NCBI GenBank assembly: GCA_052389755.1
Contig: JBQTHP010000065.1
Coordinates: 1-19,221, forward strand
DNA length: 19,221 nt
Direction: 5' to 3'
Source of the DNA: JBQTHP01 sp052389755
GTDB taxonomy: Bacteria > Pseudomonadota > Gammaproteobacteria > Steroidobacterales > Steroidobacteraceae
Both the position numbers and the translations under genes were made by a program. The notes under the pieces are model-generated. The model worked only from the letters and a program-made list of their open reading frames with translations, had not been told where the DNA came from and searched no databases. Below, piece after piece: positions 1 to 8,900 of this stretch. Position 1 is the first letter of the stretch, and every line of letters starts with the position of its first letter.

Positions 1-69
1 GGCTAACTTGGCCGAATGCTGAGAACAACAACTGCCTACGCAGCGAATACCGCGAGAATCAGCGGCCGC

Positions 70-115
70 GGCCCGCCTATCGCAAGCACACGTGCCAGAA
101 AGTGCGAGGCGGGCC
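70..115 (-). terminator. Possible hairpin terminator of the nucleotidyltransferase operon
   Basis: Nine-base inverted repeat (70-78 GGCCCGCCT pairs with 107-115 AGGCGGGCC). Part of the loop (TCGC with GTGCGA) can extend the stem. It lies just after the stop codon at 122 of the minus-strand gene. There is no run of T on the minus strand after the stem, so it is not a classic intrinsic terminator. It may be a processing or Rho-related structure. Confidence 0.3.
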
Positions 116-121
116 ATCAAA

Positions 122-820
122 TCAGGCCCGCGAGAGCGCGTAAAGACGCTCGCGGATCAGGGACGCGCGCGCCTGACTCGCTTCATCGCCTGCCAGATGA
201 CCCGTTAGCGCCTGGGCGAATGCCGGGTCCTGAAGCAATGTGCCGATCTCACCCGCGATGTACGCTCGCACTGGGGAAGCGGCTGCTTGCACTTCGCCCA
301 ATAGCTCGGGCCGTCCGCCGAGTACAGTCACGATGTCTTCGAGATCGTGACTGGCCAGGAAATCGCCCCGACCCCGCGACCGAAAGGCCTCCAGCTTCGT
401 TGCGAGAAACAAAGGAGGCGAGACGAGCCGGATCATGTGGCCACTCGGGAGACGCACCGATTCCGCGCTGCGAATCGCTTCACTGAACCAGCGGTTGCCA
501 AATCCGAGGACGCGTTCATCGGTGGGCATCACATCCAACAGGCAATTGCCAACGACCCACCGACAGACGGGAGCTTCCGGACTGCGATCGTGGCGCAAGC
601 CGGCCTGCTCGAGCTCGCGTTCGAGCGCGTGGTAGTCGGCGAGCGTCAAGACTTCGACGATCGCATCAACGTCGAGCGTCGCCCGCACGGGAGCAGCAGC
701 AGCATCCGTCACGAGCAGTCCGGTCGTGCAGCCGCCGACGAACACGAAGCGGTCTCGCAGCGGCCCGAGGGCGCGCACCACGGACTCCAGGAGCGGAAGA
801 TTCGGATCGGCCGGGTTCAC
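122..820 (-). CDS. Nucleotidyltransferase of the AbiEii/MNT-like type (putative toxin of a two-gene operon)
   Basis: A 232-residue soluble protein. It shows the minimal nucleotidyltransferase signature: a Gly-Gly pair at residues 29-30 (FVGGCTTG), a TLDVD acidic pair at about 48-52, and a third acidic residue near 96 (LLDVMPTD). A later conserved block (LATKLEAFRSRGRGDF, about 139-154) is followed by a SHDLEDI segment typical of this family. Family knowledge: such enzymes transfer nucleotides to RNA or protein, and AbiEii/MenA relatives are toxins that modify tRNA; which target is used here cannot be read from sequence. The start is GTG at 820, inside the sequence GTGA, which overlaps the stop codon of the upstream winged-helix gene by 4 bp. 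The two are therefore translationally coupled, with the regulator first, as in AbiE-type operons. The fold assignment is firm; the toxin role is inferred from arrangement. Confidence 0.8.
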   Translation of the reverse strand: MNPADPNLPLLESVVRALGPLRDRFVFVGGCTTGLLVTDAAAAPVRATLDVDAIVEVLTLADYHALERELEQAGLRHDRSPEAPVCRWVVGNCLLDVMPTDERVLGFGNRWFSEAIRSAESVRLPSGHMIRLVSPPLFLATKLEAFRSRGRGDFLASHDLEDIVTVLGGRPELLGEVQAAASPVRAYIAGEIGTLLQDPAFAQALTGHLAGDEASQARASLIRERLYALSRA

Positions 821-1353
821 GCGAGCCGTTCGCTCAGGATCTGATCCGCGAGTTGCCGTTCACGTGCAGCACCGCCTCGCAACGCGTCGAAGAGTGCAAG
901 AAACTCATAGAGCACGCGATCTTTCCGTGCAGCCAAAGGCGCGGTGGGATAAAGCGGAAAAAAGCTCACCCCCCGCCGTTCGCCCTCGGGATCTGGCCAC
1001 ACTGGTGGAGGCTCACTGGGCTGCGACACGCGTGTCACCAGAGGTGGCGCGGCGTATGCAGTTGGCAGTCCGCGGGTCGGTGATCCGAGAGTCGCGGGGA
1101 ATGCGTACTTGGCGCCGTGAAGGAGGAATTCCTTGAGCGCTGCCCGGACGACAGCCGGCCGATCGCTCTCAAGAGTGACAAGGCGCGCTGATCTTGCTCG
1201 TCCGATGCTCGCGTGGACTTCGGAGGCCGACATGCCGAGCGCCTCCGCGAGCTCGGCGTAGGTGGCCGGCTTTCCGCCCATGGCCAGGAGCTTCATCAGG
1301 ACCATGAGATCCTGCGGCTTGAGTGCAACTTGCTGAGTTAGCTTACGTTTCAT
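817..1353 (-). CDS. Winged-helix DNA-binding protein, probable autoregulator/antitoxin partner
   Basis: A 178-residue protein when started at the ATG at 1353. An in-frame GTG at 1422 would add 23 residues but would put the promoter and operator inside the gene, so I prefer 1353. Residues about 12-60 form a helix-turn-helix (PATYAELAEALGMSASEVHASIGRA), like MarR/IclR-type winged helices. The middle part is a conserved-looking block (FLLHGAKYAFPA, then PTRGLPTAYAAPPL and PPPVWPDPEGE). The C-terminal end (about 150-178) is helical and basic/acidic. I recognise this as a recurrent partner of single-domain nucleotidyltransferase genes. A palindrome 7 bp upstream of the start overlaps the predicted -10 box, which suggests repression of its own operon. 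It could be a simple regulator rather than a neutralising antitoxin. Confidence 0.8.
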   Translation of the reverse strand: MKRKLTQQVALKPQDLMVLMKLLAMGGKPATYAELAEALGMSASEVHASIGRARSARLVTLESDRPAVVRAALKEFLLHGAKYAFPATLGSPTRGLPTAYAAPPLVTRVSQPSEPPPVWPDPEGERRGVSFFPLYPTAPLAARKDRVLYEFLALFDALRGGAARERQLADQILSERLA

Positions 1354-1359
1354 GGTGTC

Positions 1360-1383
1360 ATTCGTTATTTGCGAATAGCGAAT
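1360..1383. promoter_or_regulatory. Inverted-repeat operator of the winged-helix/nucleotidyltransferase operon
   Basis: ATTCGTTATT (1360-1369), a TGCG spacer (1370-1373), and AATAGCGAAT (1374-1383): 9 of 10 positions are complementary between the arms. It sits between the predicted -10 box and the ATG at 1353, the expected place for an autorepressor site. The likely ligand is the winged-helix protein encoded immediately downstream. This is inferred from position. Confidence 0.65.
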
Positions 1384-1409
1384 GTAAGCTTTTTCGTGTC
1401 GCTCGGCAA
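1381..1409 (-). promoter_or_regulatory. Sigma70-type promoter for the winged-helix/nucleotidyltransferase operon
   Basis: Read on the minus strand: TTGCCG (complement of 1404-1409) as -35, 17 bp spacer, TACATT (complement of 1381-1386) as -10. Each box matches the consensus at 4 of 6 positions. The -10 box overlaps the palindrome at 1360-1383. Confidence 0.5.
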
Positions 1410-1666
1410 TCACGGACAGCACTTATCTAGTGGTCTGGAGACTTGCGTCCAAATCCACAGCATTTATGTCCGACCGGCCCCGCCAAGGTATTGCTGCGTG
1501 CAATTCGCAACGACCCGGAACACGTGATCAGGGCGTTGGCTCACGCCGCCTAAGATACCGATCGATCCTTGAGGCGCGAGGCGTTCGTTTTCGTGGTCGT
1601 GCTTGTGCCCGCCCTCATGGCCCCCTATCGCCCGCGCGCGTCTCTCTGCACATCGACCATGTAGTT

Positions 1667-1685
1667 GCGGGACTTTTGCGGGACT
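1667..1685. repeat. Short direct repeat, GCGGGACT twice
   Basis: GCGGGACT at 1667-1674 and again at 1678-1685, separated by TTT. Such paired short repeats are common in recombinase att regions, but no integrase gene is present here. Confidence 0.5.
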
Positions 1686-1687
1686 CG

Positions 1688-1717
1688 GTCGTGCTCAGTT
1701 GTGCTCAGTCGTGCCCG
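1688..1717. repeat. Three tandem 10-bp units (GTYGTGCTCA type)
   Basis: GTCGTGCTCA (1688-1697), GTTGTGCTCA (1698-1707) and GTCGTGCCCG (1708-1717), followed by a more diverged GCTGTGGATT. The 10-bp period equals about one helical turn, so a protein-binding array or att-arm site is possible. No function can be assigned. Confidence 0.5.
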
Positions 1718-1775
1718 GCTGTGGATTTGCAACGGACATCCCGCGGATTGGTTGTGCAGGTTCAGCAACTTACGA

Positions 1776-2081
1776 CTAAGCCAAAACGCACGGCGAGCTA
1801 CGAACCAGGGGGTCCGGCACCGTGCCGCCGGCGGCCGCTTCCGCACTATTGTCGTAGACCTTGATGTATGCCACGTGCGGCATGAGTTTGATGAGGTTCA
1901 GTTGCGCCTGCGGATAGCGCTCGCGGATTTTCTCTTCCGGAATAGGATGACCACCCGCCGCGATGCGAGCCTTGACGCGCCCGATGTGTAGATCGGGGGA
2001 AGACAGTCCACAGAACCAAATCAACACGTCATGCGTCTTTGTGGTCTCCAGAATCTTTGCCGTCATGGACTTGCCGCCCAC
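1776..2081 (-). pseudogene. C-terminal remnant of a zeta-toxin-family kinase
   Basis: About 100 residues matching the C-terminal part of zeta-toxin/predicted P-loop kinase proteins. It has the GGKSMTAKIL region, the segment WFCGLSSPDLHIGRVKARIA with its usual continuation GGHPIPEEKIRERY, then LNLIKLMPHV and the conserved VYDNSAEA. The family's N-terminal half, with the Walker A P-loop that binds the nucleoside triphosphate, is absent. The codon before the GTG at 2081 is TAG, and the adjacent DNA belongs to the M48 gene's 3' end. The last dozen residues after VPDP no longer look like the family. Zeta toxins phosphorylate UDP-N-acetylglucosamine; this stump cannot. It is probably a non-functional relic. 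No epsilon-type antitoxin is visible. Confidence 0.75.
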
Positions 2082-2085
2082 CTAT

Positions 2086-2106
2086 TTGGCCCCAAGGCGG
2101 GGCCAA
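2086..2106 (-). terminator. Hairpin just after the M48 peptidase gene
   Basis: TTGGCCCC (2086-2093), a 5-nt loop, GGGGCCAA (2099-2106): a perfect 8-bp GC-rich stem starting 3 bp after the stop codon (2109-2111). It has no proper U-run on the minus strand (AAATAGG follows). It is likely the transcript end for the helicase/peptidase operon. Confidence 0.5.
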
Positions 2107-2108
2107 TG

Positions 2109-5100
2109 TCAGCGGAAGAAGGGCCGCTCGGCCGAGAACAACAGTCGCTTGGCCATCTCACGCCACTTCGCCGGCGCATTCTCTCCGAGCAGAACGACCG
2201 CGGCACTGTAGGCATGGCCGCGCGTTTCGGGCAGCACGTGATCCAGCATCTTTTCCGCAGCCGCTGGATCGAGCCGGGCTGAAGAGCGAATGAATTCGAT
2301 GAACGCCACCGCGCCCGCCGCATCGCCGGAGGCGCTGCGCTTCGCGATATCGATATACGGTGTGACGTCGCGCTTGTACCGCGCTGCGAGCGCGATCGCG
2401 GCCCACACCGTGTCGGGATCGATTCCCTGATCCGGCGTCAACGCCAGGGCCTGCTCGGCGAGCGCGGGGCTGGCACCGTCCGAGGCTGCGGCGAGGCGCA
2501 GCAGGCGCGGCATGTCCGGCTGCGATGCGCTCACGCGTCGCACCGCCGCGTCCAGCTTTCCTTCTGCGAGCTCGCGGTAGGCGATGAGCGGATGGTTCTC
2601 CTCGAGCCCCTGACCGCTCTCGAGGCTGAGATAGTGGAACAGCTGCTCGGAGTGCGACAGCAGATCGGCGAACGCAGCCGATTTGCCCGTTCCCAGGACG
2701 CGCCGTAATCGCGCGACTTCCAGCCCCATCATCTCCGCGAGCGCCGGCACGCTCTTCAGAGCAAGCTCGAAGCGCGGCATCGCCTCGCTCCATTGCTCGT
2801 TCTGCGTGAACGTGTAACCCGCGGCCAACGCGAGCCAGCCGTTGTCGGGCCAACGGCGATTCAGATCGAGAAACGTCTGGTCCTTCGCGCCGGCGTCCTC
2901 GACGCAGCGCGTCGCGGCGTATTGCAGATCCGGCACGTCCGACGCCTTCGCCGCGAGCGCCCGGTGGCGCTCGCAGATCGCGGCACGCTCCACTTCGCCC
3001 GCGGTGTCCTGCTCCACGCGCAGGAGCAGCGCATCGTAAGGGCTCTCCGCGAAGCGCGCTGCGAGAATGTCCGCGAAATCGTCCTGTGTGGACGCGAGCC
3101 CCAACCAGTACCACGCGTGCTTCGAGCTCGTGGCATCCCATCGCGCGTGCGTCGCTACGAGCCGCCAGCGCTCCTCGTCGCTCGCAACCAGCGGGAGCAG
3201 CTGATCCGGGGAGCCGTTGCCGATTCCGGTGAGCACGCGGCGCGTGCCGCCATCGCCTTTGGTGTTGACGACATCCGGCGGCTTCTCGAAGAGCACGTCC
3301 GCTGAGCTCGACGTCCAGCGCGGTGCGCCGAGCTGGCGCTCGGGGCTCGGTGCCGCATCGCCGTACGTCGCGGTCCACTCCACGAGCGGGCTTGCGCTCG
3401 CGACGTTATAGACGAGGTGGGCGAAGCTGCCCTTGCCTTCGCCATCGAATGCTTCGATCGGTTTGCCGTCCGTGGTGCGCGTTTCGATGCGGTAGCGCTC
3501 GCCTTCAGACACGGCGAGCCTGGTGAACGAGAACGGCTCGAGCTGCGTCGTCGCATCGCCGATCGAGACGCTCACCGCGCGCCCGAGGCCGTTGTAGATC
3601 GTTACCGTCGAGTGGTCGGCGGCGCCCCCGACCATGAACACGGCGCCGACGATCGCGAGAGCGATCGCGAGCCGCGCGCTGGTAGCCACTGCGCCTTCGG
3701 CGGTCTGAAACCGATCCCACCAGCCGAGCCGTGTCTGCCGCTTTCGCTCAGTGCCCGGCAGAAGCAGCGGATACGTCGCCGGCACGCGCGACGGCGGCGG
3801 CGCGGGACCCGCCCGCATGCGCTGGCACACGAAACGCGCCAACTGCGACTCGGCGAGCAGCAGCTGCTCGAGCGCAGCGAGTCGCAGCGCCGCGAGCGGG
3901 CCGGCGATGCTCTCCACCCAACCGTCCACCGCGTCGAGCCACTTGCTGATGTTTTCCCGCGTCGGCGGCGGCAGCTCGAACTTGCCGAGGGCCTGCGTCC
4001 AGCCTTCCACGTGCATACGGCGCGTCAGCGTGCGATCCAGCATCACGTCCTGACTCCCCGCGTGCACGCCCGCGAGCACGCCGTGCAGCTCGCCGGCCGC
4101 TTCGATGAGCCTTCTCACCTCGCGTGCGCTCACGCGCCGATCGACCGTCGCCACGGCGAAGACGTTGGCGAGATAGCCTTGGGCATCGCGCACGTTCGCT
4201 TCGGTGTGATCCGCGTAGTGCAGCACGCTCGCGAGCGCGCGCAGATACTCCTCCCAGCCGGACTTCACCATCGCAGCCGCAGCGAGATGCGCGGTGCGGC
4301 AGCGGCGATCGTGATCGGCGACACGCTTCGCGACGGCGTCGATCTCCGCGCTGATCACCGCGATCCGGCGCGGCAGGTCGCGCGTGATCTTGCCGGGCGC
4401 GGTCAGAACTCCATCGCTCAGCGCCTGCAGCGACGCACGCTCGTCCTGCAGCTCGCGCAAGCGCGCCAGCTCGCCGGTGAGCGATTCCGGGTAGAGCGTG
4501 GCGAGCTCGCTCGCGACACTCGCGGGCGGCGGCGCGATGCCGTAGAGCTTCGAGGGCTGCTCGACGTCGCGCACGACCGACCGGCTGAGATACGTGCCGC
4601 GATAGGCGCGGTTCAGGTACGCGCGCTCGTACTGCGCGTCGAGCTTCGCAAGCGACTCTTCGATCGGCACCGCCTGCGCGGCGGCATTGCGCGCGAGTCG
4701 CGCCGATATTTTTTCCTTCAGACCCGGCACATCGTCGAACAGCTCCAGCGCGCTGCGATCATCGAGCGGCGCGGCGATGTACCGCCGCTTGGCGTTGCTC
4801 TCCCGCTCCGTGTTCTCGGGGTGCGTCGCCCACATGCGCGGCGGCTGCGCGATCCCGGCCTTGAAGAGCCGATGCGCCTCGCGCCCATCCCGCGGCAGCG
4901 GCGGCACCTGCCCGTAGTCCGGCCGGCCGAGCACCGTGCGCATCTGCTCGGTGAGCCGGGACTGGATCGCGAAGATGTCCTTTACGGCGCGTCCGGCCTG
5001 CAACTCCGCGCCGAAGAAACCGAGCGCCCGCTCCCAGGCTTCGTCCGCCACGTGCAGACGATGCAGCGCGTGGATCAGCGCATCGCTGCCGGTGAGCGAC

Positions 5101-5903
5101 ACCGCGACGAGATCCGCCTGCAGCTCCATCTCGCGCGACAGCGCTCGCTGCAGGGCGACCACGCCGCGGAACATGATCTCCGTCAGCGAACGGATCGACC
5201 ACACGACGAGCGACAGCACCCATCCGATCCAGGCAATGCGCACGTCCCAGCGCGACAGGCGCTGCAGGAAGCGATCGAGCGCGTCGCGCTGCGCGATGAG
5301 GTGCGCGGCGATCTGCTGCGCGATGTATACCCAGCGGCCCACGGCCATCGTGCGCTGCGCGAAGTGCCCGAACTCGTGCGCGAGCACGGCTTTCAGCTCC
5401 GCGAGCGTGAGCGCGTTCACGAGTCCGAGCCCGATCTCGAGGTTCTTCTTCGACGGCACGATCAGATTGAGGATCGAGAGGTCGTAGAACACCGCCGCAT
5501 TGACGCGCGGCGAGAGGAACACGCGGTGCGGCCGCGGCGCGCCCGCGTCGTCGGCGAGCCGGTGCAGGAATGCGAACAGGCGCGGTTGCTCGCCCGCCGT
5601 GATCTCGATGTCGTCGGATTCCTGGCCGTGCTTGACGAAGAACAGCGCCTTCAGCATGAAGACCGCGAGGAACGCCGCGCAGGAGCCGCCGATCAGCGCC
5701 CAGAGCATGTCGTCGCCGGCGTTCGCGGCGCCCGTGAGCAGCCGATATGCCGTCCCCACGAACCAGCCGGCGAGCAGGAAGTAGAGCGCGACGAACAGGG
5801 CGAGCCCGCCCATCGCGAGCCACGCGTGATAGCGGTACGCCCTGGTCGGGCGGGTCAGGTTTTCAGGAACTGAATCCGGGCCGGCAGGATATGCAACGTC
5901 CAT
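2109..5903 (-). CDS. Very large M48-type membrane zinc metallopeptidase
   Basis: A 1264-residue integral membrane protein. Two N-terminal membrane segments (about 28-50 and 64-90) precede the catalytic domain. HEFGH (176-180) is the zinc-binding HExxH motif. The third ligand is Glu260 in EMELQAD (258-264), and WATHPENTERE (about 358-368) matches the conserved downstream His-Pro block of M48 proteases. A further hydrophobic segment follows HEFGH (about 201-217). A charged helical middle part runs from about 400 to 700. A late membrane segment lies at about 742-760 (LAIALAIVGAVFMVGG), and the last 500 residues form a beta-rich then helical-repeat region with TPR-like character. M48 enzymes such as HtpX and Oma1 degrade membrane proteins; the substrate here is unknown. 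The ATG at 5903 directly follows the helicase stop codon, so the two genes are co-transcribed. At over 1200 residues it is far longer than HtpX (about 290), in line with a distinct subfamily. Confidence 0.85.
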   Translation of the reverse strand: MDVAYPAGPDSVPENLTRPTRAYRYHAWLAMGGLALFVALYFLLAGWFVGTAYRLLTGAANAGDDMLWALIGGSCAAFLAVFMLKALFFVKHGQESDDIEITAGEQPRLFAFLHRLADDAGAPRPHRVFLSPRVNAAVFYDLSILNLIVPSKKNLEIGLGLVNALTLAELKAVLAHEFGHFAQRTMAVGRWVYIAQQIAAHLIAQRDALDRFLQRLSRWDVRIAWIGWVLSLVVWSIRSLTEIMFRGVVALQRALSREMELQADLVAVSLTGSDALIHALHRLHVADEAWERALGFFGAELQAGRAVKDIFAIQSRLTEQMRTVLGRPDYGQVPPLPRDGREAHRLFKAGIAQPPRMWATHPENTERESNAKRRYIAAPLDDRSALELFDDVPGLKEKISARLARNAAAQAVPIEESLAKLDAQYERAYLNRAYRGTYLSRSVVRDVEQPSKLYGIAPPPASVASELATLYPESLTGELARLRELQDERASLQALSDGVLTAPGKITRDLPRRIAVISAEIDAVAKRVADHDRRCRTAHLAAAAMVKSGWEEYLRALASVLHYADHTEANVRDAQGYLANVFAVATVDRRVSAREVRRLIEAAGELHGVLAGVHAGSQDVMLDRTLTRRMHVEGWTQALGKFELPPPTRENISKWLDAVDGWVESIAGPLAALRLAALEQLLLAESQLARFVCQRMRAGPAPPPSRVPATYPLLLPGTERKRQTRLGWWDRFQTAEGAVATSARLAIALAIVGAVFMVGGAADHSTVTIYNGLGRAVSVSIGDATTQLEPFSFTRLAVSEGERYRIETRTTDGKPIEAFDGEGKGSFAHLVYNVASASPLVEWTATYGDAAPSPERQLGAPRWTSSSADVLFEKPPDVVNTKGDGGTRRVLTGIGNGSPDQLLPLVASDEERWRLVATHARWDATSSKHAWYWLGLASTQDDFADILAARFAESPYDALLLRVEQDTAGEVERAAICERHRALAAKASDVPDLQYAATRCVEDAGAKDQTFLDLNRRWPDNGWLALAAGYTFTQNEQWSEAMPRFELALKSVPALAEMMGLEVARLRRVLGTGKSAAFADLLSHSEQLFHYLSLESGQGLEENHPLIAYRELAEGKLDAAVRRVSASQPDMPRLLRLAAASDGASPALAEQALALTPDQGIDPDTVWAAIALAARYKRDVTPYIDIAKRSASGDAAGAVAFIEFIRSSARLDPAAAEKMLDHVLPETRGHAYSAAVVLLGENAPAKWREMAKRLLFSAERPFFR

Positions 5904-8900
5904 TCACGCGAGCGCGGCCAGTAAGGCTGGCACATGCCGCCGGAGCATAGCATTGCGAGCCTCCCACTCTTCCTTCGGATCGAGCTTCTCGAGGAACCGC
6001 ACCTCACCCGCCGCGAACAGCGCGACCGGCAATCCATCGCGGTACAGCACTCGATTGCCGGTCAGCGCCGGCAGCCGCGCGCCCGGCGTGAGAATGCCGA
6101 CGAGATTCAAGGGATCCGCGGCGGAGAGCGAGAGGTACTCACCTGTCTGCGCCTTGCGACGCACCTCGCGCAGAAGGCCGATCGAATCGGGCGCCGCGTA
6201 CTGCTCGCCCTGAAAACCCGCGACGAAGCGACCGCCGCGGATCTCGCCGCGCGCTTCGAGGCGGCGGCAGCACATGAGGATGTCGCGCCACGGCGGTAGC
6301 CACACCGGTTCGCGCGCCAGCAGACGCCAGAAGATGACTCCCCAGCGGCGCAGCAGCGTGCGCACGACCTGCTCCACGGCGGCATCGTGCTCTGCGGGCG
6401 CCGAACGGCGCACCAGTGCCCAACGACCCGAATCTGCCATTCCAAAAATCGCGCCCCGGCGTCGACGCCGCGCGCTGCCAAAGAGCAAGGCTCGAAGCCC
6501 TCCGAAACTGTCGGAATTCACGATACCGAGGGCGACCAGCTCCGCCAGGGCCTCTTCGGCCTGCACCGGCAGAAGGCCCGTGCCTTCCGCGATCTCGTCG
6601 AAGAACGATGCGCCCTGCGCGCGCAGCCACTCCGCAACGTCGCGTGCCTTCGCGCTCAGGTGCTCCGCATCCGGCTGCGTGGTGAAGCTCGCCCAGACTT
6701 TCACGTTGCGGCGCGCGAGGAGCGCGATCGGCGTCGAGCGCACAGGCGCCGCGCCGCGCTCCGGATCCGCCGTGCGCGACGCGAGGCGCGTCCACACGAA
6801 ACGTCCCGCGAGACAGTGCTCATCGAGCCACGCGGGTTCGTACTCCGTGATGCGCGCGGGCAGGATCTCGGTTTCCCAGGCGCCCGCGGGCGCATCGAAG
6901 CCCTCGAGCTGTGCGAGCACGGCCGCGACCGCATCGGGGCCCTGCATGCGCGCATCCGGGGAGACGCGCTGCCAGTCGAAGAGGAATCGCAGAAAATCGC
7001 GCGCCGGCACCGGTTCGATCTCGGCGCGCAGACGCTTCACTGTATAGCGATGAATGCGCGCAAGCAGGCCGCGCTCGCACCACTCGGTATCGGTCGCCTG
7101 CGGCGTGAATCGACCGCGCATGGCGAAGCCTTCGGCCTCGAGCGCAACGAGCTCGGTGTCGATGTCGGAAAGGTCGATGTCCAGGGTTGCGGCGAGACGG
7201 GCGGATGTAACCGGACCCGATGCCTGCAGCCTGCCTCGGACGATCTCCTTGATGGAAACATCCTGACGTTCCGCCGCAATCCAGCCGGAATTCTTTCTGA
7301 TGACTCTCGAAGAATTTTCGAGTTGCACCAACAACGGACCCCAGGCCGGATTCGCGGCAATCTCTTCGTCCGTCAGAAAACACGTCCAGAGGAGCGCGTC
7401 GTGCAGCTCGTCCGCCGTCACGGCGTCCGGCCAGGCCTCGCGGCGCACGCGCTCGATCGCCTCGGGGTCGAGCCGGCCGATGTCGGCGGCGGACTGCGGA
7501 TCGAGCCAGCGGCGGCTCATCACGGCCTGCGTGCGGCGCTCCTCGAGAGGCGCGTCGTCGAGATACGCATACGGCCGCGCCGAGAGCACCTCGAGTGCGA
7601 GCGGCGACGGCTCCGTGAGATCGCGCGCGACGATGCGGATGTCGCCGCTTTCCATCCCGCGCAGCACGCGCTCGAACGCGTCGATGTCCATCGCCTCTTC
7701 GAGACAGTCGCGGATCGTCTGGCGCACGAGCGGGTGATCGGGAATCTCGAGCTCGCCGGGCAGGTTTTCGGCGCACGCCACCTGGTCGGGAAACACGCCT
7801 GCCAGCAGATCCTCGGCGTTCATGCGCGCGATCTGCGGCGGGACCTTCTTGCCGCCGCGGAAGCGCGGCAGCGCGAGCGCGGCGGACGCCGTCCAGCGCC
7901 AGCGCGTGGTGAACATCGGCGCAGCGCACAGCGCCTGCACGAGGATGCCGCGCACGCTGTTCGAGTGCAGATAGCGCGCCACGTCCGCCAGCTCGAAACT
8001 GTGCGCCGAGGTGAGCGACAGCACGATGCTGTCCTCGGTGGCGGCGGCCTGCAGCTCGAAGTTGAACTGCCGGCAGAAGCGCTTGCGCAGCGCGAGCCCC
8101 CAGGCGCGGTTCACGCGGCTACCGAACGGCGCATGCACGATGAGCTGCATGCCACCGCCTTCGTCGAAGAAGCGCTCGAACACCACGGTATCCTGCGCGG
8201 GAAGAACCGTGAGTGCGGCGCGCGCCGCCGCCAGATACGCGATCAGCTGAGAGGCCGCGCTCGCATCGATCCCCACTTCTTCCGTCAGGAAATTCTCGGC
8301 TTGATCAGGAAGGCGAGATTCAATCTCCTTGCGCAGCCGCGAGACCGCCACGGACAGCTCGTCGCTGCGGCCCGGCGCCTCGCCCAGCCAGAACGGAATG
8401 GTCGGCGGCTGACCCCGCGCATCCTCGACGCGCACGAGCCCGCGCTCCACCCGCAGGATGCGATAGGACGTGTTGCCGAGCTGGAAGACATCGCCGGCCA
8501 TGCTCTCGACCGCGAAATCCTCGTGCACGGTGCCGACGCGATGTGCTTCGGGCTCGAGCACCACCTGATAGTCGGCGTTGTCGGGAATCACGCCACCGGA
8601 GGTGAGCGCGGTGAGCCGCGTGCCGCGGCGCCCGCGCAGCATGTGGTTCACCGCGTCGCGATGAATGAGCGCGCCATGTCGGCCGCGCCTCGTGGTGAAG
8701 CCCTCCGCCTGCATTCGCACCACTTCATCGAAATCGCGGCGCTCGAAGCCACGATACGGCCACGCACGGCGCACGAGCGCGAAGAGCCCATCCTCGGTCC
8801 ATTCCCGGGCCGCAACCTCTGCCGCGATCTGCTGCGCGACGACGTCGAGCGCGTCGCGCGGCACGTCGAGCCGGTCGAGCTCGCGGCGGCGCACGGCATC

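Larger units (their letters stand above)
1410..1775. other. Gene-free intergenic stretch between two accessory loci
   Basis: I see no convincing coding region on either strand: the open frames have no recognisable domain, no good ribosome binding site, and a composition unlike the neighbours. The stretch holds the short repeats at 1667-1717. It probably is debris of an old insertion, since it lies between a putative toxin-antitoxin operon and a broken toxin gene. Confidence 0.5.

Noticed and set aside
1430..1864. Plus-strand frame of 144 codons in the accessory gap
   Set aside because: No domain, no ribosome binding site, and it overlaps the zeta-toxin remnant on the other strand.
3417..5873. 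A very long open frame (about 818 codons) on the plus strand opposite the M48 gene
   Set aside because: It is an antisense shadow produced by the high GC content and the codon bias of the minus-strand gene. It is rich in Arg, Ala and His, has no domain, and the true gene on the other strand has clear motifs.
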